Below, piece after piece: positions 1 through 8,629 of a stretch of 64,000 nucleotides of DNA; within the stretch, counting starts at the first letter, position 1, and each line of letters starts with the position of its first letter. Made by a program: the position numbers and the translations under genes. The stretch is from Kingella_B sp963529665. GTDB lineage: Bacteria > Pseudomonadota > Gammaproteobacteria > Burkholderiales > Neisseriaceae. The DNA is taken from the NCBI GenBank assembly GCA_963529665.1, contig CAUSAG010000003.1, positions 73,286-137,285 on the forward strand, read 5' to 3'. The notes beneath the pieces were generated by a model. That model was not told the DNA's origin and searched no databases. It saw nothing but the letters and a program-made list of their open reading frames with translations.

Positions 1-60
1 AGTAAGCAAAAGAAAGGCGACCCCGACGTGCAGGTCTGCTTCGCAGACTTCCCTCACTGC

Positions 61-143
61 GCATCCTTTTTTCGGCGCGTGCGAACTAGTCGCACTTCGT
101 GCGCCGTCGGACAAGCGCACGCTTTTTCCCGAAAAAAGGATGC
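61..143. repeat. Large palindromic structure
   Basis: GCATCCTTTTTTCGG at 61-75 is perfectly complementary to CCGAAAAAAGGATGC at 129-143. Between them lies a smaller inverted repeat (GTGCGA / TCGCAC). The whole could fold into a long cruciform or RNA hairpin. It is not made of DUS. Its function is unknown. Confidence 0.6.
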
Positions 144-202
144 TTCGTTCGGCTGGACGTAGGGGAAGGGCAGCAGTCTCAAACGTTTGTGATGAATTAA
201 CC

Positions 203-252
203 AAAAAAGGCAGCCTGAAAATGGGCTTTCTACTTTCAGGCTGCCTTTTTTA
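203..252. terminator. Inverted DUS pair, likely terminator downstream of gluQ
   Basis: A run of A, then GGCAGCCTGAAA at 209-220, a 13-base loop, TTTCAGGCTGCC at 234-245, then a T run. This is a strong symmetric hairpin able to stop transcription in either direction. It lies downstream of the minus-strand gluQ. Confidence 0.7.
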
Positions 253-280
253 GGTGGGCTTTGTGGCAGCCTGAAACGGG

Positions 281-375
281 ATGGAGTGGCGACGGCTCGT
301 CGCCAAATCGCTTATAAAACAAAGCATGGCTGGTTTGCCAAGACGCGAGATGTCGGCGAGCCGCCGACGCTCCAT
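281..375. repeat. Inverted-repeat element family A, copy 1
   Basis: A 95-bp unit beginning ATGGAG and ending CTCCAT with imperfect ~25-bp terminal inverted repeats rich in GGCG/CGCC. The interior holds AAAGCATGGCTGGTTTGCC. Related copies lie at 14653-14737, 18397-18490 (interior inverted), 51953-52019 (left end lost) and 17222-17258 (terminal part only). Size, ends and dispersal suggest a miniature inverted-repeat transposable element. No transposase is nearby. Confidence 0.75.
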
Positions 376-479
376 TGGGTTGGTTTTTAGGCTGCCTTTG
401 GAGTAGGGCAGGGCATAGCCGTTTAACAATCATTGATGCAGCCTGAAAACCACATCCCCAAAAAACGCAGCCTGAAACC

Positions 480-1379
480 CTACTCCGTGCAAATCGCCTG
501 CTTCGGCACGCGCGCCATGTTCCAATTTGCCACCGCCCAATTCAACACATCGCGCGGGCGGTTCACTTCGGGCGCGGGCGGCAGGTTCAGATAGGCGCAC
601 ACTTGGCGCAGCAGGGCTTCTTTCGCCGCCAAATCCAGCGCGGGGGCGAGTGTTTGCTTGCTCCATTTTTGCCCTTGCGCGTTCACCAGCAGCGGCAGAT
701 GCGCGTAATGCGGCGTGGGCATTTTCAGGCTGCGTTGCAAATACATTTGGCGCGGCGTGGAAACCAGCAAATCTTGCCCGCGCACAATATGCGTGATGCC
801 CTGCGCGGCATCGTCCACCACCACCGCCAGCTGATACGCCCAATAGCCATCAGCGCGCAGCAGCACAAAATCGCCAATGTCGCGCGCCAGATTTTGCGCA
901 TAATGCCCAACAATCTCGTCTTCAAACGCAATCGTTTCATCGCACACCATCATGCGCCAAGCGCGGGTTTTGCGCGTGTCCTGATGCAGCCTGAAAACGT
1001 TATTCGGGCGACACGCGCCGTTGTACACAAAACCATCCACACCCATTTGCGCGGCGGCGTGCCAATCTTTGCGACTGCAATAGCAGGGATACGCCATGCC
1101 TGCGGTTTTCAGGCTGCCTAATGCGGCTTGATACAGCGCGTGGCGTTGGCTTTGATACACCACTGCGCCGTCCCATTCAAAGCCGAATTGTTCTAATGTG
1201 AACAAGATGTTATCCGCTGCGCCTGCCATTTCGCGCGGCGGGTCTAGGTCTTCCATGCGCAGCAGCCATGCGCCGCCGTGGGCGCGTGCGTCGGCGTAGG
1301 ATGCGACGGCGGTTAAGAGCGAGCCGATGTGCAGCAAGCCTGTGGGGCTGGGGGCGAAGCGTCCGATGTAGTGGGGCAT
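480..1379 (-). CDS. gluQ: Glutamyl-Q tRNA(Asp) synthetase
   Basis: A truncated paralogue of glutamyl-tRNA synthetase that activates glutamate and transfers it to the queuosine base at position 34 of tRNA(Asp). The 299 residues hold the class I HIGS signature at 17-20, a zinc site of the family form CxC-x17-Y-x3-C (C99, C101, Y119, C123) and a KWSKQ version of KMSKS at 238-242. The anticodon-binding domain of a true GluRS is absent, as expected. The gene stands alone between intergenic repeats. A DUS within it encodes the GSLKT peptide at about 88-92. Confidence 0.95.
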   Translation of the reverse strand: MPHYIGRFAPSPTGLLHIGSLLTAVASYADARAHGGAWLLRMEDLDPPREMAGAADNILFTLEQFGFEWDGAVVYQSQRHALYQAALGSLKTAGMAYPCYCSRKDWHAAAQMGVDGFVYNGACRPNNVFRLHQDTRKTRAWRMMVCDETIAFEDEIVGHYAQNLARDIGDFVLLRADGYWAYQLAVVVDDAAQGITHIVRGQDLLVSTPRQMYLQRSLKMPTPHYAHLPLLVNAQGQKWSKQTLAPALDLAAKEALLRQVCAYLNLPPAPEVNRPRDVLNWAVANWNMARVPKQAICTE

Positions 1380-1441
1380 AAAGGCAGCCTGAAAAGGGGG
1401 AAAGGGCGGATTATACGATTTTTGCGCTGTGTGTTTGGGCT

Positions 1442-1506
1442 GCGCGGAAACTTGTTGCGCTCGTTTTAGCTTCGCAGAAACTCGCTGCGCTCGTTTTCAG
1501 GCTGCC
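1442..1506. repeat. DUS-linked repeat family C, tandem copy
   Basis: Two adjoining near-copies of a unit of the form CGCAGAAACTCGCTGCGCTCG, the second running straight into TTTTCAGGCTGCC. Similar units joined to a DUS lie near 26478-26531, 30992-31032 and 39538-39580. They seem to be expanded forms of the DUS flank. Function unknown. Confidence 0.5.
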
Positions 1507-1598
1507 GCAAATACAGTAATATCGCGCCCCAAAATAATCGCAAAACGCATAGCCCGTTTATTGTTCAACACCTTCATTTTCAAAAGGCAATCACCAAA

Positions 1599-3260
1599 AT
1601 GCTACTCGCCCTTTCCCTGCAAAACTTCGTCATCGTAGAAAAACTCAACCTAAACTTCCAAAACGGCTTCACCGTGCTCACAGGCGAAACAGGCGCGGGC
1701 AAATCCATCACGCTGGATGCCATCGCCCTGCTGTTGGGCGACAAAGCCGATTACAGCCAAATCCGCACAGGCGCAAACGAAGCGCAGCTCTCCGCCCTGT
1801 TTGACATCAGCGAACACCCCGCCCTGCAAGCCGAATTGCGCGAACAAGGCCTGCTGGATGACGACAGCAGCGAACTCGCCATCCGCCGCACCATTGATAT
1901 AAAAGGCAAAAGCCGCAGCTACATCAACAACCAAGCCGCCACGCTGGCGCAACTCAAACACATCGGCTCGCAACTGATAGACATCCATGGGCAAAACGCG
2001 CACCACTCGCTCAACCAAGAATCCGCGCAACGCCAATTGCTGGATGCCTTTTCAGGCAGCCTGAAACTGGTGGAGCAAACCCAAGCCGCCTACCAAGCAT
2101 GGCAAAGCGCGCAACAAGCGCTGAACGAAGCGCAAACCCAAGCCGAAAACATCGCCATAGAGCGCGAACGCCTAGAATGGCAATACAACGAGCTAGACCA
2201 AATCGCCCCCGAAACAGGCGAATGGGAAAGCCTAAACCAAAGCCACGACAGCCTTGCCAACGCCGCCGAGCTGCTGCAAGCGGCAAACGAAGTTTTGGAA
2301 TACATAGATAGCGACAACGGCATCGCCCGCCAAATCAGCCGCAGCCAGCGCACCCTAAACAAGCTGGAACACATAGAACCGCGCTTTGCCGAAAGCCTAG
2401 AAATGCTAGACAGCATAGAAGCCGAATTAAGCGAAATCAGCCGCAACCTTAGCGGCGTGTTAAGCGACATAGAAATCAACCCCAACGAATTGCACGCCAA
2501 AGAAGAGCGCATCAGCGAGCTGATGAGCATCGCCCGCAAATACCGCATAGAGCCCGAAGAGTTGCCCAACAAGCTGGCAGAAATTCAGGCTGCCTTGCAA
2601 CAGCTAGAAGCCGCCACCGACATTGAAGTGCTGCAAAAAAACGTTGCCCAAGCGCAAGATGCCTATATGCAAATCGCCCAGCAGCTATCCAGCGCACGGC
2701 ACAAAGCCGCCAGCAAACTCGCCCACGAAACCACCGAACACATGCAAACGCTCGCCATGAAAGGCGCGAAATTCCACATAGAACTGCAACCGAGCAGCCC
2801 CACCGCGCACGGCTTGGAACACATCCAATACCAAGTTGCCGCCAACAAAGGCACGCCGCTGCGTCCGCTCAATAAAGTTGCGTCAGGCGGCGAATTGGCG
2901 CGCATCAGCCTATCCATCCAAGTGGTAACCAGCCAATACACCCAAGTGCCCACACTGATTTTTGACGAAGTGGACACAGGCATCGGCGGTGGTGTTGCCG
3001 AAACCGTCGGGCGCGCCCTGCGCACGCTGGGCAAGCAACACCAAGTGCTCGCCATCACCCACCTGCCGCAAGTTGCCGCCTGCGGCGAACACCATTGGCA
3101 AGTCGCCAAACACAGCGAAGGCGAGCAAATCGTCAGCGAAATCAGCGTGCTGGACGATGCCACGCGCGTAAACGAAATCGCCCGTATGCTCGGCGGCGAA
3201 AAAATCACCGACACCACGCGCCAGCATGCAGCGGAGATGTTGGCAAACGCGGCGAAATAG
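1599..3260 (+). CDS. recN: DNA repair protein RecN
   Basis: An SMC-like ATPase acting in recombinational repair of double-strand breaks. The 553 residues show a Walker A GETGAGKS at 29-36, a long central coiled-coil region (about 150-370), an ABC signature in KVASGGELARI near 425-435 and a Walker B region FDEVDTGIGG near 453-462. Length is normal for RecN. In-frame DUS copies encode SGSLKL near 153 and IQAA near 330. The start ATG directly precedes the conserved LLALSLQNF sequence. The gene ends just before an inverted DUS pair. Confidence 0.96.
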   Translation: MLLALSLQNFVIVEKLNLNFQNGFTVLTGETGAGKSITLDAIALLLGDKADYSQIRTGANEAQLSALFDISEHPALQAELREQGLLDDDSSELAIRRTIDIKGKSRSYINNQAATLAQLKHIGSQLIDIHGQNAHHSLNQESAQRQLLDAFSGSLKLVEQTQAAYQAWQSAQQALNEAQTQAENIAIERERLEWQYNELDQIAPETGEWESLNQSHDSLANAAELLQAANEVLEYIDSDNGIARQISRSQRTLNKLEHIEPRFAESLEMLDSIEAELSEISRNLSGVLSDIEINPNELHAKEERISELMSIARKYRIEPEELPNKLAEIQAALQQLEAATDIEVLQKNVAQAQDAYMQIAQQLSSARHKAASKLAHETTEHMQTLAMKGAKFHIELQPSSPTAHGLEHIQYQVAANKGTPLRPLNKVASGGELARISLSIQVVTSQYTQVPTLIFDEVDTGIGGGVAETVGRALRTLGKQHQVLAITHLPQVAACGEHHWQVAKHSEGEQIVSEISVLDDATRVNEIARMLGGEKITDTTRQHAAEMLANAAK

Positions 3261-3304
3261 GTTTTCAGGCTGCCTATTGGGGGGACGATAGGCAGCCTGA
3301 AAAA
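3261..3304. terminator. Inverted DUS pair after recN
   Basis: TTTTCAGGCTGCCTAT and ATAGGCAGCCTGAAAA form a long hairpin one base after the recN stop codon. Likely transcription terminator. Confidence 0.7.
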
Positions 3305-3326
3305 TAAAGAAATGCCGTCATTCTCG

Positions 3327-3418
3327 CGCAGACGGGAATCTGGTTTGATATTCAGAAATAATTGTAAAAACAAGCCATTGTTTAAGTTTAGGCAAGATTC
3401 CCGCCTGCGCTGGAATGA
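3327..3418. repeat. dRS3-like pair flanking a short spacer (NIME-like)
   Basis: Two 20-bp units fit the neisserial dRS3 form ATTCCC-N8-GGGAAT with small changes: ATTCTCGCGCAGACGGGAAT at 3327-3346 and ATTCCCGCCTGCGCTGGAAT at 3399-3418. They bracket a 52-bp AT-rich spacer, the layout of neisserial intergenic mosaic elements. The rest of 3305-3632 holds only DUS copies (near 3466, 3568, 3606) and no gene that I can support. Confidence 0.6.
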
Positions 3419-3632
3419 CGGAGGATTGACTATTTTTGTTTGATTTTAGGTTTTGCAAAGGTTTCAGGCTGCCTATTGGGATAACGATAGGCACGCATGC
3501 GGATTCATGTTGAGATTTTGCAAGCCGTGTGCGTAGTAAAGCCACACACCCAGCGGCGCAATAATCAGGCAGCCTGAAAACGAGTTAAGCGAAACACGCC
3601 ACTTCGTTTTCAGGCTGCCTTTTGCTGCGTGT

Positions 3633-4904
3633 TTACCGCAGCCAAACCAGCGGATTCATAATCTTATTGCGATAGCGCAGCTCCAAATACAAGCCTTGTT
3701 CGCCTGCGGGCAGCGTGCCGCTGGTGGCGATGTTTTGCCCTGCGTTCACGCGGCTACCGTTGCCGGCGTGGATGGCGGACAGCCCTGCATACACCGACAT
3801 ATAGCCGTTACCGTGGTCGATAATCATCATATTGCCGTAGCCTGCTTGGTTGGCGGTGTAAACCACTGTGCCAGCGGCGATGCTGCGCACGGGCGCGGGC
3901 GCGGTGGCGATGAAGATGCCGCGCCATGTGCCGCCGCTGGGGCGGGCGGTGCCAAAGCGCCCGATGATGTTGCCCGATGCGGGCATGATGCCGCGCAGGG
4001 GTTTTTGGGCGGCGGGTTTGGTGGCTTCAGCTGGGGTTTCGGCGCGGCTGGGCTGATTGGGGCGCAGGTTTAAATCTTCGCGCGTGAGCGTGGATTTGGG
4101 CTTGCCGCCGCGTTGTTCGGCATCTTGGGCGCGTTTGCGGGCTTCTTGCGCGCGTTTTTCGGCTTCGGCTTTGCGCTGGGCGTTTTGCTTGGCAACGATG
4201 TTGGCGATTACTTGGTTGAGCTGGCGCTCGTTGGCGTGCAACTGGGCAAGTTTTTGCCGTTGAGCGCTGATGTCTTTGCTCAATTGGCTGCTGTTGGTTT
4301 GGGCTTGGCTGTGGGTTTGCCCGAGCTTTTTCAGTTTTTGCCGTTGCTGGGCGGCGAGTTGCTCAATGCGTTTAAGCTCGGTGTTGATGGCTTGCTGTTG
4401 GCTGTTGAGCTCGCTTTGCTGTTGCACCAGTTTGTCAATCAGCTTTTTGTTGGCTTGATTGATGTGGCGGGTGTAGGCAAGAAAGCGGCTTTTTTGGTTG
4501 GCATCGCTGCTTTTGAGCAGCAGGGCGACGGCAGCGGGCTGCGGATTTTTGTAGTTGTTGGCAAGCAGCTGGGCAACTTGGGCTTTGGTGTTGCTGATGT
4601 TGGTTTGCAGCTCGGATAGCGTGGCTTGCAGCGCGGTGAGCTTTTGCCATTCGGCTTGCTCGCGCTGGGCAAGCTCGTTGAGTTCGCGGCGGGCTTTGGC
4701 GATGGCGATTTGGGTTTCGCGCAAGATTTGCGCGGCGCGGCGTTGCGCGGCTTGCTTGGCGGCAAGGTCTTTTTCCGTGGCGGCGATGGCATCGCGCACG
4801 TTATTTAATTCGGCGTTGGGGTTGGGTGGATTATCGTTGGCGGCGGGGGCGATTTGCGGCGCGATTAGGGCGATGCTGAGCAGCAGAGCGGCAGATGTTT
4901 TCAT
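3633..4904 (-). CDS. EnvC-family murein hydrolase activator (degenerate LytM/M23)
   Basis: A secreted 423-residue protein. A signal peptide (about 1-21, cut near IAPA-A) is followed by a long glutamine- and alanine-rich coiled coil (about 25-275) and a C-terminal peptidase M23/LytM fold (about 310-423). The HxxxD and HxH zinc ligands of active M23 peptidases are not apparent in the C-terminal domain, where the final HxH position reads LYLELRY. This matches EnvC, which activates periplasmic amidases at the septum and does not cleave peptidoglycan itself. It lies alone, pointing away from prfA. The family is well supported; the target amidase is not visible here. Confidence 0.88.
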   Translation of the reverse strand: MKTSAALLLSIALIAPQIAPAANDNPPNPNAELNNVRDAIAATEKDLAAKQAAQRRAAQILRETQIAIAKARRELNELAQREQAEWQKLTALQATLSELQTNISNTKAQVAQLLANNYKNPQPAAVALLLKSSDANQKSRFLAYTRHINQANKKLIDKLVQQQSELNSQQQAINTELKRIEQLAAQQRQKLKKLGQTHSQAQTNSSQLSKDISAQRQKLAQLHANERQLNQVIANIVAKQNAQRKAEAEKRAQEARKRAQDAEQRGGKPKSTLTREDLNLRPNQPSRAETPAEATKPAAQKPLRGIMPASGNIIGRFGTARPSGGTWRGIFIATAPAPVRSIAAGTVVYTANQAGYGNMMIIDHGNGYMSVYAGLSAIHAGNGSRVNAGQNIATSGTLPAGEQGLYLELRYRNKIMNPLVWLR

Positions 4905-4961
4905 GAATTCGGTTTGTGTTAAGCGTTTGAAAATGGGGGCTATTATAGTGAGTTTTCTGCC

Positions 4962-5020
4962 TTACGGCATACCCCTTATATACCCAAATCAAAGATTTGG
5001 ACAAAGGGGCAAGGCTGCCT
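4962..5020. repeat. Hairpin repeat family B, copy 1
   Basis: Contains CCAAATCAAAGATTTGG followed by ACAAAGGGGCAAGGCTGCC. Related copies at 16555-16611 (inverted, and the most perfect hairpin) and 39791-39845. The core is a palindrome and each copy runs into or abuts a CTGCC motif of a DUS. Confidence 0.6.
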
Positions 5021-5152
5021 TGATAGCGGCGGCAAGAGCAGCCTGAAAATGGGTGCATGGCGATGGGCTGTGTTTTCAGGCTGCCGCAGGGCAGGACGGT
5101 TATGCGCTGCGCCAGATAGGCAGCCTGAAAAGCAAATATCCGCTGTTTACCG

Positions 5153-5158
5153 TATAAT
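5153..5158 (+). promoter_or_regulatory. Putative -10 box for prfA
   Basis: TATAAT about 50 bases before the prfA start in the context CCGTATAATTCGCC. The same GTATAAT(T/C)CGC context precedes glmS (34843) and the DUF502 gene (about 19857). No good -35 box was found, so this is tentative. Confidence 0.45.
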
Positions 5159-5208
5159 TCGCCGTTTTTTCAACCCTTTTCAGGCAGCCTGAAAACCAGA
5201 TTCCAATC

Positions 5209-6285
5209 ATGAAACCATCCATCCAATCCAAACTGCAAAACCTATCCCACCGCCTTGAAGAAGTAACCGCCTTGCTCGGCTCGCCCGAAGCCACCGCAAA
5301 CATGGACAGCTATCGCCGTCTCAACCAAGAGCACGCCGAGCTTACGCCCATCGTGGAAACCTACCACGCCTACACCCAAGCGCAAAACGATTTGGCAGAC
5401 GCGCAAGAAATGTTATCCGACCCCGAAATGAAAGACTTTGCCGCCGAAGAAATTCAGGCTGCCAAAGAAGCCATTGAACGGCTGGATTTTGAATTGCAAA
5501 AACTGTTGCTGCCCAAAGATGCCGATGACGACAAAAACATCTTTATAGAAATCCGCGCAGGTACGGGCGGCGACGAAGCCGCGCTGTTCGCAGGCGACCT
5601 TTTGCGCATGTACAGCCGCTATGCCGAGCGCAACAGCTGGCAAACTGAAATCGTTTCCGCCAACGAAAGCGACTTGGGCGGCTACAAGGAAGTGATTGTG
5701 CGGCTGATTGGCTTGGGCGCATACAGCAAACTGAAATTTGAATCGGGCGGACACCGCGTGCAGCGCGTGCCTGCCACCGAGAGCCAAGGGCGCATTCACA
5801 CATCCGCCTGCACCGTTGCCGTGATGCCCGAAGCGGACGAATTGGAAGAAATCCAGCTCAACCCCGCCGATTTGCGCATCGACACCTTCCGCGCATCGGG
5901 CGCAGGCGGGCAACACATCAACAAAACCGACTCCGCCATCCGCATCACCCACCTGCCAACGGGCATGGTGGTGGAATGCCAAGACGGCCGCAGCCAGCAC
6001 GCCAACAAAGCCCAAGCGATGAAGGTACTCGCCGCTCGGCTCAACGACAAACAAAAACGCGAAGCCCAAGCCAAAGAAGCCGCCGAGCGCAAATCCCTAA
6101 TCGGCAGCGGCGACAGGAGCGAGCGCATCCGAACCTACAACTACCCACAAGGCCGCGTAACCGACCACCGCATCAACCTTACCCTGCACAAGCTGGATTT
6201 TGTGATGGATGGTGATATGGAAGAAATCACCAGCGCACTGATTGCCGAGCATCAGGCGGAGTTGCTGGCGGCGATGGGGGATTGA
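5209..6285 (+). CDS. prfA: Peptide chain release factor 1
   Basis: Class I release factor reading UAA and UAG. The 358 residues carry the PAT anticodon-like tripeptide in RVPATES near 188-190 and the catalytic GGQ in GAGGQHINKTDSA near 232-234. Length matches the family. The start codon follows a DUS pair that lies in the 5' leader. A DUS in frame encodes IQAAKEA near 82. The downstream inverted DUS pair at 6301-6342 separates it from the convergent small gene. Confidence 0.97.
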   Translation: MKPSIQSKLQNLSHRLEEVTALLGSPEATANMDSYRRLNQEHAELTPIVETYHAYTQAQNDLADAQEMLSDPEMKDFAAEEIQAAKEAIERLDFELQKLLLPKDADDDKNIFIEIRAGTGGDEAALFAGDLLRMYSRYAERNSWQTEIVSANESDLGGYKEVIVRLIGLGAYSKLKFESGGHRVQRVPATESQGRIHTSACTVAVMPEADELEEIQLNPADLRIDTFRASGAGGQHINKTDSAIRITHLPTGMVVECQDGRSQHANKAQAMKVLAARLNDKQKREAQAKEAAERKSLIGSGDRSERIRTYNYPQGRVTDHRINLTLHKLDFVMDGDMEEITSALIAEHQAELLAAMGD

Positions 6286-6300
6286 TTACCGCAAGAGCAA

Positions 6301-6342
6301 AAGGCAGCCTGAAAACGAATCATCCCGTTTTCAGGCTGCCTA
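6301..6342. terminator. Inverted DUS pair between convergent genes
   Basis: AAGGCAGCCTGAAAACG and CGTTTTCAGGCTGCCT form a long hairpin between the ends of prfA (plus) and the small gene at 6352-6591 (minus). It probably terminates both. Confidence 0.75.
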
Positions 6343-6351
6343 AATTGTCAT

Positions 6352-6591
6352 CTATCTAATCAACGGATCATTCGGGTCTAAAATCCGCGCGATAACAGCT
6401 TCATCGCTGGAACGAAGATTATGGCGCAGAATTTGCAACGCCTTGATTCTATCCGTGCAATATTGGATAAACGCCGCGCAAGGTTCGGCTTTTTGGCGCT
6501 CTTCTTCCCGCGCCTGAATAAACGGCTGTGCTGCACCGTCCAAAGTTTCCAGTGCCACTTCATAATTCATGCCGATAATGGGTTCTTTCAT
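6352..6591 (-). CDS. Hypothetical 79-residue protein upstream-oriented to prfA terminator
   Basis: A small soluble protein beginning MKEPIIGMNYEV and ending DPNDPLIR. I do not recognise its family. The ATG at 6591 is preferred over the longer reading from 6657 because TAGGAGA lies at the right distance before it, and the longer N-terminus runs into the rpoD 3' region. It is rich in charged residues and has no membrane segment or signal peptide. It sits just downstream of rpoD on the same strand, so it may be co-transcribed with rpoD. Confidence 0.7.
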   Translation of the reverse strand: MKEPIIGMNYEVALETLDGAAQPFIQAREEERQKAEPCAAFIQYCTDRIKALQILRHNLRSSDEAVIARILDPNDPLIR

Positions 6592-6658
6592 ATTCTCTCC
6601 TAAAAAAACGGCATAGACGGTTTCGTTAAAAACAAAACCAGCTATGCCGTATGGCAAA

Positions 6659-8629
6659 TTATTTCCCTTCTTCGCTATCCAAGAAACTTTTCAGCTTATC
6701 GGAACGCGTTGGGTGGCGCAATTTTCGCAGCGCCTTGGCTTCAATTTGGCGAATGCGCTCGCGCGTAACGTCAAACTGCTTGCCCACTTCTTCCAGCGTG
6801 TGGTCGGTGTTCATATCAATGCCAAAGCGCATCCTCAGCACTTTCGCCTCACGCGGCGTTAGGCTTTCCAACACGTCGGCGGTTACTTCGCGCAGGCTGG
6901 AATACATCGCCGCTTCGGCAGGTGCAACGTTGTTCACATCCTCAATAAAATCGCCCAAGTGGCTGTCGTCATCATCGCCAACGGGTGATTCCATAGAAAT
7001 CGGCTCTTTGGCGATTTTCATGATTTTGCGGATTTTGTCTTCGGGCATTTCCATCAATTCCGCCAGTTTGGCAGAATCGGGGTCTTCGCCTGTTTCTTGC
7101 AGATATTGGCGCGAAATGCGGTTCATTTTGTTAATCGTTTCAATCATGTGCACAGGAATGCGGATAGTGCGCGCTTGGTCGGCGATGGAGCGCGTAATCG
7201 CTTGGCGAATCCACCATGTTGCATAGGTTGAAAATTTATAACCACGGCGATATTCAAATTTATCCACCGCTTTCATCAAGCCAATATTGCCTTCTTGAAT
7301 CAAATCAAGGAATTGCAAACCACGGTTGGTGTATTTTTTGGCGATGGAAATCACCAAACGCAAGTTTGCCTGAATCATTTTTTGCTTGGCGGCAGCGGTT
7401 TCTTTTTCGCTTTTCACCATGTTTTTGCTGATTTCTTTCAATTCGGCAATGGATACGCGCGCGTGTTGCTCCTGCTCTGCCATTTCGGTTTGTTTTTCCA
7501 AAATGGCGTAGCGGAAGCGATCCAGCGTTTCACTCCACACGCGTTTTTTGGCGATTTCATCTTCAATCCATTCCAAATTGGTGGCGTTGGGCAGGAAATT
7601 GGTGATGAAATAATCTCTGTCCATGTTAACGCGGTCTAGGCAGATGTCGCGGATTTCGCGTTCCAGCTTGCGAATTTTTTCTACGCGCGAACGCAGGCTG
7701 TCGCTCAATTTTTCAATTTGGCGAGTGGAAAAACGCACTTCCAGCAATTTGTTGGCGATGTTGCCGCGATGTTCTAGGTATTTCGCGCTGCTGCTGCCGC
7801 TTTTGTCTAACGCGCGAATCATCAGGTTGTAGCTTTTTTCAATTTGTTTGAAGTGGTCTAAAACTTGGGCTTTAAGTTCTTCCAAGTTTTGGCTTTCCAT
7901 GGCGGCGCTATCGCTTTCGTTGTCATCATGGTCTTCGCTGCTGTCGTCGCTGTCGCCATCTTCGGCGGCATCTTCGCTGGATGCGGCTTGATTGTTATTC
8001 AGGCTGCTTTCCAGATGCCCTAAGCCCAGCTCGTTGAGCAAAACTTCGTTGGGATCAATGATGGCTTCCACCACTTCGTCCACTTTGATTTCGTCTTTTT
8101 TGATTTGGTTGATTAAATCCAAAATCTCGCCGATAGACCCAGGGCAGGCTGAAATGGCTTGAATCATGTTTTTTAGGGCGTTTTCAATTTCTTTGGCGAT
8201 TTTGATTTCGTCTTCGCGGGTAAGCAAATCCACTTGCCCCATTTCGCGCATATACATCCGCACGGGGTCGGTGGTGCGCCCGAATTCGGAATCGGCTTGC
8301 GATAGCGCGGCTTCAGCTTCGGCAACGGCGTCTTCATCGGTGATGGCGGTGCTGTTGTCGTTCATCAACAGGCTATCGGCATCGGGCGCTTCTTCGGTTA
8401 CTTGAATGCCCAAGCCTTGAATCATATTGACGATGTTGTCAATCTGCTCGGCATCAGACATATCGTCGGGCAGGGCATCGTTGATTTCAGCGTAGGTGAT
8501 GTAGCCGCGCTCTTTGCCTTGGATGATGAGTCGGCGCAGGCGTTCGCGCTGCTCTTCGGGAGTGAGCGGGCGGTTGTCGTTGTTTACGGCTTCTTCGTTT
8601 TCTTGCTCGGGGATTTGGTTTTCAGACAT
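6659..8629 (-). CDS. rpoD: RNA polymerase sigma factor RpoD (sigma 70)
   Basis: The primary sigma factor. The 656 residues contain region 1.1 (about 20-80), region 1.2 (RTTDPVRMYMREMG near 118), an acidic non-conserved insert (runs of D, E and S near 210-245), region 2 (AKKYTNRGLQFLDLIQEGN and TYATWWIRQAITR), region 3, and region 4 with LEEVGKQFDVTRERIRQIE. The ATG at 8629 (MSENQ) is chosen because it matches the usual neisserial N-terminus. A GTG three codons upstream (8638) is also open, and neither has a clear Shine-Dalgarno sequence. Confidence 0.97.
   Translation of the reverse strand: MSENQIPEQENEEAVNNDNRPLTPEEQRERLRRLIIQGKERGYITYAEINDALPDDMSDAEQIDNIVNMIQGLGIQVTEEAPDADSLLMNDNSTAITDEDAVAEAEAALSQADSEFGRTTDPVRMYMREMGQVDLLTREDEIKIAKEIENALKNMIQAISACPGSIGEILDLINQIKKDEIKVDEVVEAIIDPNEVLLNELGLGHLESSLNNNQAASSEDAAEDGDSDDSSEDHDDNESDSAAMESQNLEELKAQVLDHFKQIEKSYNLMIRALDKSGSSSAKYLEHRGNIANKLLEVRFSTRQIEKLSDSLRSRVEKIRKLEREIRDICLDRVNMDRDYFITNFLPNATNLEWIEDEIAKKRVWSETLDRFRYAILEKQTEMAEQEQHARVSIAELKEISKNMVKSEKETAAAKQKMIQANLRLVISIAKKYTNRGLQFLDLIQEGNIGLMKAVDKFEYRRGYKFSTYATWWIRQAITRSIADQARTIRIPVHMIETINKMNRISRQYLQETGEDPDSAKLAELMEMPEDKIRKIMKIAKEPISMESPVGDDDDSHLGDFIEDVNNVAPAEAAMYSSLREVTADVLESLTPREAKVLRMRFGIDMNTDHTLEEVGKQFDVTRERIRQIEAKALRKLRHPTRSDKLKSFLDSEEGK

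Larger units (their letters stand above)
1..479. other. Intergenic region at left edge, no gene seen
   Basis: I find no convincing protein here. The stretch holds a long palindrome near its left end, an inverted DUS pair, one copy of a ~95-bp inverted-repeat element, and isolated DUS copies near 263, 439 and 467. The first 60 bases may be the tail of a feature outside the window. Confidence 0.7.

Noticed and set aside
5413..6069. Long open frame antisense to prfA
   Set aside because: prfA is certain on the other strand; the antisense product has no recognisable motif or ribosome site.
6592..6657. Longer N-terminus for the small gene at 6352-6591
   Set aside because: A good ribosome site lies directly before the ATG at 6591, and the added residues look like untranslated sequence.
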